From Pelomonas sp036404855 (GTDB lineage: Bacteria > Pseudomonadota > Gammaproteobacteria > Burkholderiales > Burkholderiaceae_C), in the NCBI RefSeq assembly GCF_036404855.1, contig NZ_DASWYS010000260.1:1-9747 (forward strand): a stretch of DNA of 9,747 nucleotides. The letters run 5' to 3'. Below are positions 6,281 through 9,747 of this stretch, in pieces. Each line of letters opens with the position of its first letter. Within the stretch, counting starts at the first letter, position 1. Under the pieces are notes generated by a model. That model was not told the origin of the DNA. It did not search any database and saw nothing but the letters and a program-made list of their open reading frames with translations. The position numbers were made by a program, and so were the translations under genes.

Positions 6281-6663
6281 ACAAGGAACAGAAGGACGAG
6301 ATGAAGGGCAGCCTCGCCTGGGGCATCGGCATCCTTATCCTGGCCCTCCTCTCGACCTACGCACGCCGGCAGGGCTACATCGACGGCGACACCGTCACCC
6401 GGCTGGTCATCGGCGCCAACGGTCTCATGATTGCCTGGTTCGGCAACCGCCTGCCGAAGGCCTTCGTGCCCAATGCCTGTGCGCGCAAGGTGCGGCGAGT
6501 CGCCGGCTGGTCCTTGGCACTGAGCGGCCTCGTGTATGCCGCGCTGTATGCCTTCGCACCACTCTCGATGGCGTTCTGGGGCGGAACTGCCGCGGTGCTG
6601 ACGGGCATCGCGGTCACGACGGGCTACTGCTTCTCGCTGCGAGCCCACGCGAAGGCCGCGTAG
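6277..6663 (+). CDS. SdpI-like small membrane protein, four TM segments
   Basis: A 128-aa integral membrane protein with predicted TM segments at about 11-28, 39-57, 73-94 and 99-120. After TM2 lies IAWFGNRLPKAFVPNACARKVRRVAGW, which resembles the SdpI family pattern in which GN-x-(L/M)-P-K and a later R-x-x-G-W/G frame the loop, although the typical W-x-x-T-H-R motif is eroded. It is preceded by a strong AAGGAGG site (6263-6269) and its ATG overlaps the SdpR-like stop (ATGA), so translation is coupled. In the Bacillus model such proteins give immunity to the SdpC peptide and relay its presence to SdpR by binding the repressor at the membrane. That role here is an inference from the paired genes; an unrelated four-TM stress protein under an ArsR repressor is the alternative. 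Confidence 0.72.
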   Translation: MNKEQKDEMKGSLAWGIGILILALLSTYARRQGYIDGDTVTRLVIGANGLMIAWFGNRLPKAFVPNACARKVRRVAGWSLALSGLVYAALYAFAPLSMAFWGGTAAVLTGIAVTTGYCFSLRAHAKAA

Positions 6664-6677
6664 CGTCCACCCCGTTG

Positions 6678-6698
6678 GCGCCGCGATGGGTGCGGCGC
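6678..6698. terminator. Hairpin after the SdpI-like gene, possible terminator
   Basis: A perfect 7-bp stem GCGCCGC / GCGGCGC with a seven-base loop (6685-6691) lies 15 bp after the stop of the SdpI-like gene. A second small hairpin, GACGG-acac-CCGTC, follows at 6709-6722. Both lie between convergent genes, but no T-tract follows. Confidence 0.3.
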
Positions 6699-6751
6699 AG
6701 CGGCGCTTGACGGACACCCGTCTGCCCACGCCCCGGGAGGGGTTCCCAGCC

Positions 6752-6943
6752 TTACTCCTCGTTCGGGTGGTTCGCAGACTCGGTGTTCTTGTCCGAGTCC
6801 GGGTCCTCATCGGTCCCCGTGGCCGGCTCCACGGGAGGCGTCTTGGGACGCGCCGGTGTGCCGCGCGATGCGCCTTGGTCCTCTCCCTCGACGGGGTACA
6901 CAGGCCGTCGTCCGGGCAGGGGTTGAATCGGGTCGGTGGCCAT
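6752..6943 (-). CDS. Small acidic Pro-rich hypothetical protein
   Basis: A 63-aa minus-strand protein, MATDPIQPLPGRRPVYPVEG..., with a C-terminal half rich in Asp, Glu, Asn and Thr (DEDPDSDKNTESANHPNEE). It appears intrinsically disordered, with no signal peptide or TM. The call as a gene rests on a GGAG site five bases upstream of the ATG (RC of 6949-6952), a compact length and convergent placement with the SdpI-like gene. The longer open frame upstream (to 7243) would run antisense through the DUF3606 gene and has no such site. No family is recognised; a spurious ORF remains possible. Confidence 0.5.
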   Translation of the reverse strand: MATDPIQPLPGRRPVYPVEGEDQGASRGTPARPKTPPVEPATGTDEDPDSDKNTESANHPNEE

Positions 6944-7078
6944 GGGATCTCCGGCAGGGATGGAGCGCCCACGGGGCAAACGGCGTGCCCTGCGAAGCGT
7001 CCCCGCGGTTGCGCCATCGTCCGACACGCGACCCGCGCTGCGAGGTCTACGGTCAAGCTTCACTCGATGGAGCCCACC

Positions 7079-7279
7079 ATGTCCGACGACACGACGAAAT
7101 CGGGCGGCCAGGACCGCACGCGCATCAACCTCAGCGAGGACTACGAAGTCCGCGACTGGTCCCGGAAATTCGGCGTCACGCCGGACGAGTTGCGGGCGGC
7201 GGTCAAGGCGGTCGGCAACTCCGCCGCGGCCGTGGAGGCGCATCTCAAAGGACAGCAGGGACAGCGAGGACAGCGGTGA
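7079..7279 (+). CDS. DUF3606 family small protein
   Basis: A 66-aa protein with the DUF3606 core: DRTRINLSEDYEVRDWSRKFGVTPDELRAAVKAVGNSAAAVEAHL (residues 12-56), a helical, acidic-basic mini-domain found in many Proteobacteria, often near stress or plasmid genes; its biochemical role is not known. ATG 7079 is chosen because GGAG (7069-7072) lies six bases upstream; an in-frame ATG at 7067 would use the same region without a site of its own. The last nine residues (GQQGQRGQR) are encoded by a three-copy 9-bp repeat. The stop overlaps the GTG start of the next gene by four bases (GTGA), and the repair fusion follows, so it is the first gene of that operon. Confidence 0.88.
   Translation: MSDDTTKSGGQDRTRINLSEDYEVRDWSRKFGVTPDELRAAVKAVGNSAAAVEAHLKGQQGQRGQR
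7250..7276. repeat. Three tandem 9-bp units (GGACAGCRR) at the end of the DUF3606 gene
   Basis: Units at 7250-7258 (GGACAGCAG), 7259-7267 (GGACAGCGA) and 7268-7276 (GGACAGCGG) encode the GQQGQRGQR tail. The GAGGAC formed at the join of the second and third units (7266-7271) is also the ribosome binding site of the following GTG start, so the repeat both codes for the tail and carries the initiation signal of the next gene. Confidence 0.8.
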
Positions 7280-7515
7280 TTCAGCAGCATCCCTTTCGCG
7301 GCCTGATGATTCTGGTCGAGGCGCGGCCCGAGGGGCCGGAGCGCTACCGCCCTGCGTTCGCGGTGGCGCAGCGGGCGGATGCCGAGCCGATCCACAGCGA
7401 CCTGCTCGACATCACCTGCGAATCGGTAACGGCCGCATGGGCGCGTGGGCGCGAGGCAGGCGAGCTCTGGATCGACGCTCACCTGAAAGCCCCGGGCGTC
7501 GACGCGCCCCCCTAG
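7276..7515 (+). CDS. 79-aa protein of unknown function, translation-coupled to the DUF3606 gene
   Basis: The start GTG at 7276 overlaps the upstream stop (GTGA) and has a GAGG site (7266-7269) six bases before it; the alternative ATG at 7306 would cut the N-terminus and lacks a site. The protein opens with QQHPFRGLMILVEARPEGPERYRPAFAV, a strand-turn-strand pattern, then HSDLLDITCESVTAAWARGREAGELWIDAHL, probably an amphipathic helix. It is small, soluble and without signal peptide or TM. I do not recognise the family. It ends 13 bases before the ExoIII-LigD gene, so all three genes probably form one operon, and a role in DNA repair or regulation of the fusion is a guess from position alone. 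Confidence 0.75.
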   Translation: MIQQHPFRGLMILVEARPEGPERYRPAFAVAQRADAEPIHSDLLDITCESVTAAWARGREAGELWIDAHLKAPGVDAPP

Positions 7516-7528
7516 AGGCATCGCTGCC

Positions 7529-9747
7529 ATGAAGGTCGCGACATGGAATGTCAACAACGTCGTGCGGCGCCTCGATCTGCTGCTCGATTGGCTCGATCGC
7601 GCCCAGCCGGATGTCGTGGCCCTGCAGGAGCTCAAGACCACGACGGCGCTGTTCCCGGCCGACGCGCTGCGCGAGGCCGGGTATCAATCCCTGGTCGTCG
7701 GACAGAAGACCTGGAACGGTGTCGCCCTCCTCGCACGCGGCCATGACATCGTCGAGGTGGCCACTCAGCTGCCGGGAGACGCTATGGACCGCGAGGCGCG
7801 GTACGTGGAGGCCGCCATCCACGGTGTCCTGTTCGGAGGGCTCTACCTCCCGAACGGCAACCCGCAGCCCGGTCCCAAGTTCACCTACAAGCTGAAGTGG
7901 TTCGAACGGCTGCGCCAGCGCGCTGAAGCGTTGTGGAAGTCCGGCCAGCCCGTCGTGCTGCTGGGTGACTGGAACGTCGTCCCCACCGAGTCCGACATGT
8001 ACAAGACCGAGTCGTACCGCAATGACGCGCTCGTTCAGCCGCAGGCCCGTGAGGCGTTCGCCAGCATCCTGGCGCAGGGCTGGACAGACGCGATCCAACA
8101 CGTCTTCCCCACCGACGTCCCCTACACCTTCTGGGACTACAGGCGCAAGCGCTGGGAGCGCGACGCGGGCCTTCGAATCGACCATATCCTCGTCAGCGCC
8201 CAACTGAAGGTCATGGCCGCGGGGGTCGACCGGGACGAGCGCGGCAAAGAAGGCCCGAGTGACCACGCCCCGGTGTGGGCAGAGCTTCGGCTGGGCAAGG
8301 GCACCCGGGCAGCGGCAAAGCAGGTCGCGGTCAAGACCTCGAAGCGCGCGGCCCCCTCCTCCGCCCAGGCTCGCCCGCCCGAACCCGCCGCTCCCGAAGC
8401 GCCGGCGCCGCTCGAGCGCTACAACGCCAAACGCGACTTCGACGTCACGGCCGAGCCGGCCGGCGTCGTACAGCGCAAGCGGGTGAAGGCCAGGGACGAG
8501 CTGCAGTTCGTCATTCAGAAGCACTGGGCCAGCCACCTGCACTACGACTTCCGCCTGGAACTCGGCGGCGTGATGGTGAGCTGGGCGGTGCCTAAAGGTC
8601 CCTGCTGCGACCCGGCCATCAAGCGCATGGCCATCCACGTCGAGGACCATCCCATCAGCTACAACACCTTCGAAGGCGAGATTCCGAAGGGCCAGTACGG
8701 CGGCGGCACCGTCATCATCTGGGACCGGGGCACCTGGGAGCCCGTCGGGGATCCGAAGGAAGGACTTGCCCAGGGCAAGCTCGTCTTCCACCTGCACGGC
8801 GAGAAGCTGGCCGGCCTCTGGGAGCTCGTCCGCATCGGCAAGCACGCCGACAAGAAGCCTCATTGGCTGCTGCTGAAGAAGCGTGGCGATGCCTGGGCCC
8901 GACCGTTGGCCGAGTACGACGTCGTCACGGCATTGCCGGACAGCGTCGTTGCCCATCCTCTCGGGAGGGTCGAGGCGCGCGAACGGCGGGGTGCGCCGTC
9001 TGCGACCGGGGAGCCCCGCGACCGCCACGAGCCCGACCTGGCGCGCGCAAGAAAGGCCGCCCTCCCCGCCAAGCTGGAACCCCAACTGGCCACGTTGGTG
9101 AGCGCCGCGCCCACCGACGCAGGTTGGCTCGCCGAGAGCAAGTACGACGGCTACCGCATCCTTGCTCGCGTCGCCAAAGGCAAAGTGCAGCTCTTCACGC
9201 GCAACGCCAATGACTGGACCACCAGGCTCCGTCGCGTCGCTGGCGCCATCGAGGCGCTGGACATCGACACCGCATGGCTCGATGGCGAAATCGTCGTCAT
9301 GAACGACCGGGGCGTGCCGGATTTCAACGCGCTGCAAAACGCCATCGACATCGCGGCAAGCGAGGCCATCGTCTACTACGTCTTCGACGTCCCCTACCTG
9401 GGCAAACAAGACCTGCGAGCCGTGCCATTCGAGAGCAGGCGCAAGGTGCTCGAGGCGCTGCTGAAGGACCGCGCTTGCGACAGCGTTCGTCTGAGCCAGA
9501 GCTTTGACGCGCCCGCTTCCGAGCTCCTTGCGGCAGCGTGCCAGATTGGCCTGGAGGGGGTCATGTTGAAACGGATGGATGCGCCCTACGCCTCAGGCAG
9601 GACGCAGACGTGGCTCAAGCTGAAGTGCCAGCACCGGCAGGAGTTCGTCGTGGTCGGCTTCACGGACCGCAAGAATGCGGACGGCGAGGTCGGCAACCTG
9701 ACCCGGGGGTACTACGACGACGGCGAGCTCCGGCACGCCGGCGCCGT
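7529..9747 (+). CDS. Exonuclease III fused to LigD (ExoIII - PE - ligase; 3' end beyond window)
   Basis: A single open frame, which I read codon by codon without a stop, gives 739 residues before the window edge. Residues 1-255 are a complete ExoIII/EEP nuclease: Asn7, Glu34 (LQELK), Tyr106 and Asn109 (LYLPNGN), Asp147 and Asn149 (GDWNVVP), Trp202, Asp218 (GLRIDHIL), Asp245-His246 (SDHAPVW), the full AP-endonuclease set. An Ala/Pro/Lys-rich linker (about 256-294) follows. Residues 295-455 are the LigD 3'-phosphoesterase domain, opening LERYNAKRDFDVTAEPAG, with His332, His338, Asp340, Arg342, His374 and Tyr378 at a constant offset of 290 from the PE residues of Pseudomonas LigD. Residues about 515-739 are the ligase: motif I KYDG with nucleophile Lys538, LDGEIVV, VYYVFDVPYL, EGVMLKR and TWLKLK, then the start of the OB fold. 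No Met codon lies between residues 229 and 349, so LigD has no separate ATG start. AGAGG (7514-7518) precedes the ATG. Confidence 0.93.
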   Translation, partial: MKVATWNVNNVVRRLDLLLDWLDRAQPDVVALQELKTTTALFPADALREAGYQSLVVGQKTWNGVALLARGHDIVEVATQLPGDAMDREARYVEAAIHGVLFGGLYLPNGNPQPGPKFTYKLKWFERLRQRAEALWKSGQPVVLLGDWNVVPTESDMYKTESYRNDALVQPQAREAFASILAQGWTDAIQHVFPTDVPYTFWDYRRKRWERDAGLRIDHILVSAQLKVMAAGVDRDERGKEGPSDHAPVWAELRLGKGTRAAAKQVAVKTSKRAAPSSAQARPPEPAAPEAPAPLERYNAKRDFDVTAEPAGVVQRKRVKARDELQFVIQKHWASHLHYDFRLELGGVMVSWAVPKGPCCDPAIKRMAIHVEDHPISYNTFEGEIPKGQYGGGTVIIWDRGTWEPVGDPKEGLAQGKLVFHLHGEKLAGLWELVRIGKHADKKPHWLLLKKRGDAWARPLAEYDVVTALPDSVVAHPLGRVEARERRGAPSATGEPRDRHEPDLARARKAALPAKLEPQLATLVSAAPTDAGWLAESKYDGYRILARVAKGKVQLFTRNANDWTTRLRRVAGAIEALDIDTAWLDGEIVVMNDRGVPDFNALQNAIDIAASEAIVYYVFDVPYLGKQDLRAVPFESRRKVLEALLKDRACDSVRLSQSFDAPASELLAAACQIGLEGVMLKRMDAPYASGRTQTWLKLKCQHRQEFVVVGFTDRKNADGEVGNLTRGYYDDGELRHAGA

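Noticed and set aside
6234..6710. A 158-codon plus-strand frame overlapping the SdpI-like gene
   Set aside because: It is a frame-shifted shadow; the coupled ATGA start and AAGGAGG site support the 6277 frame with its TM segments.
7412..9409. A 665-codon open frame on the minus strand, antisense to the ExoIII-LigD gene
   Set aside because: It gives a His/Asp/Val-rich peptide without family likeness and runs exactly opposite an intact, motif-complete gene; long antisense frames are usual in GC-rich coding DNA.

Overview
The window is GC-rich, with dense short operons. The polyglycine run after the lipoprotein cysteine, the TAXI-type membrane-anchored binding protein and a short MreB-like protein all suggest a betaproteobacterium of the order Burkholderiales (Roseateles/Mitsuaria/Rubrivivax-like). 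That placement is an inference from protein style, not a measured match.

Layout. 1-212: the 3' end of a protein cut by the window edge (possibly DUF1173-like), followed by a 9-bp tandem repeat at 272-316. 431-1461: a tight plus-strand trio of small soluble proteins (VOC/PhnB-like, ASCH/PUA-like, cupin). 1678-3504: a lipoprotein with two Ig-like domains and a right-handed beta-helix. 3566-4051, minus strand: a half-length MreB-like protein without the nucleotide-binding halves of an actin fold. 4396-5811: a two-TM, membrane-anchored TAXI-family solute-binding protein with no TRAP permease beside it. 5984-6663: an SdpR-type repressor plus SdpI-like membrane protein operon, with a textbook self-regulated promoter (a perfect 20-bp palindrome over the spacer and -10) and probably leaderless translation. 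6752-6943, minus strand: a small acidic protein. 7079 to the end: an operon of a DUF3606 protein, a 79-aa unknown protein and a large DNA-repair fusion that runs off the window.

The most notable object is the last gene. One uninterrupted frame from 7529 to the window end encodes a complete exonuclease III (EEP-fold AP endonuclease), an Ala/Pro/Lys-rich linker, and then a LigD that starts with its own 3'-phosphoesterase (PE) domain and continues into the ATP-dependent ligase domain. All the key catalytic residues of the ExoIII and PE parts, and ligase motifs I-V, can be read from the sequence. This would put AP-site incision / 3'-end cleaning and sealing on one polypeptide. Whether a POL domain follows is beyond the window edge, and no Ku gene is visible.

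Small in-frame tandem repeats recur through the window (9-, 8-, 12-, 13- and 9-bp units), often at gene ends or between genes.
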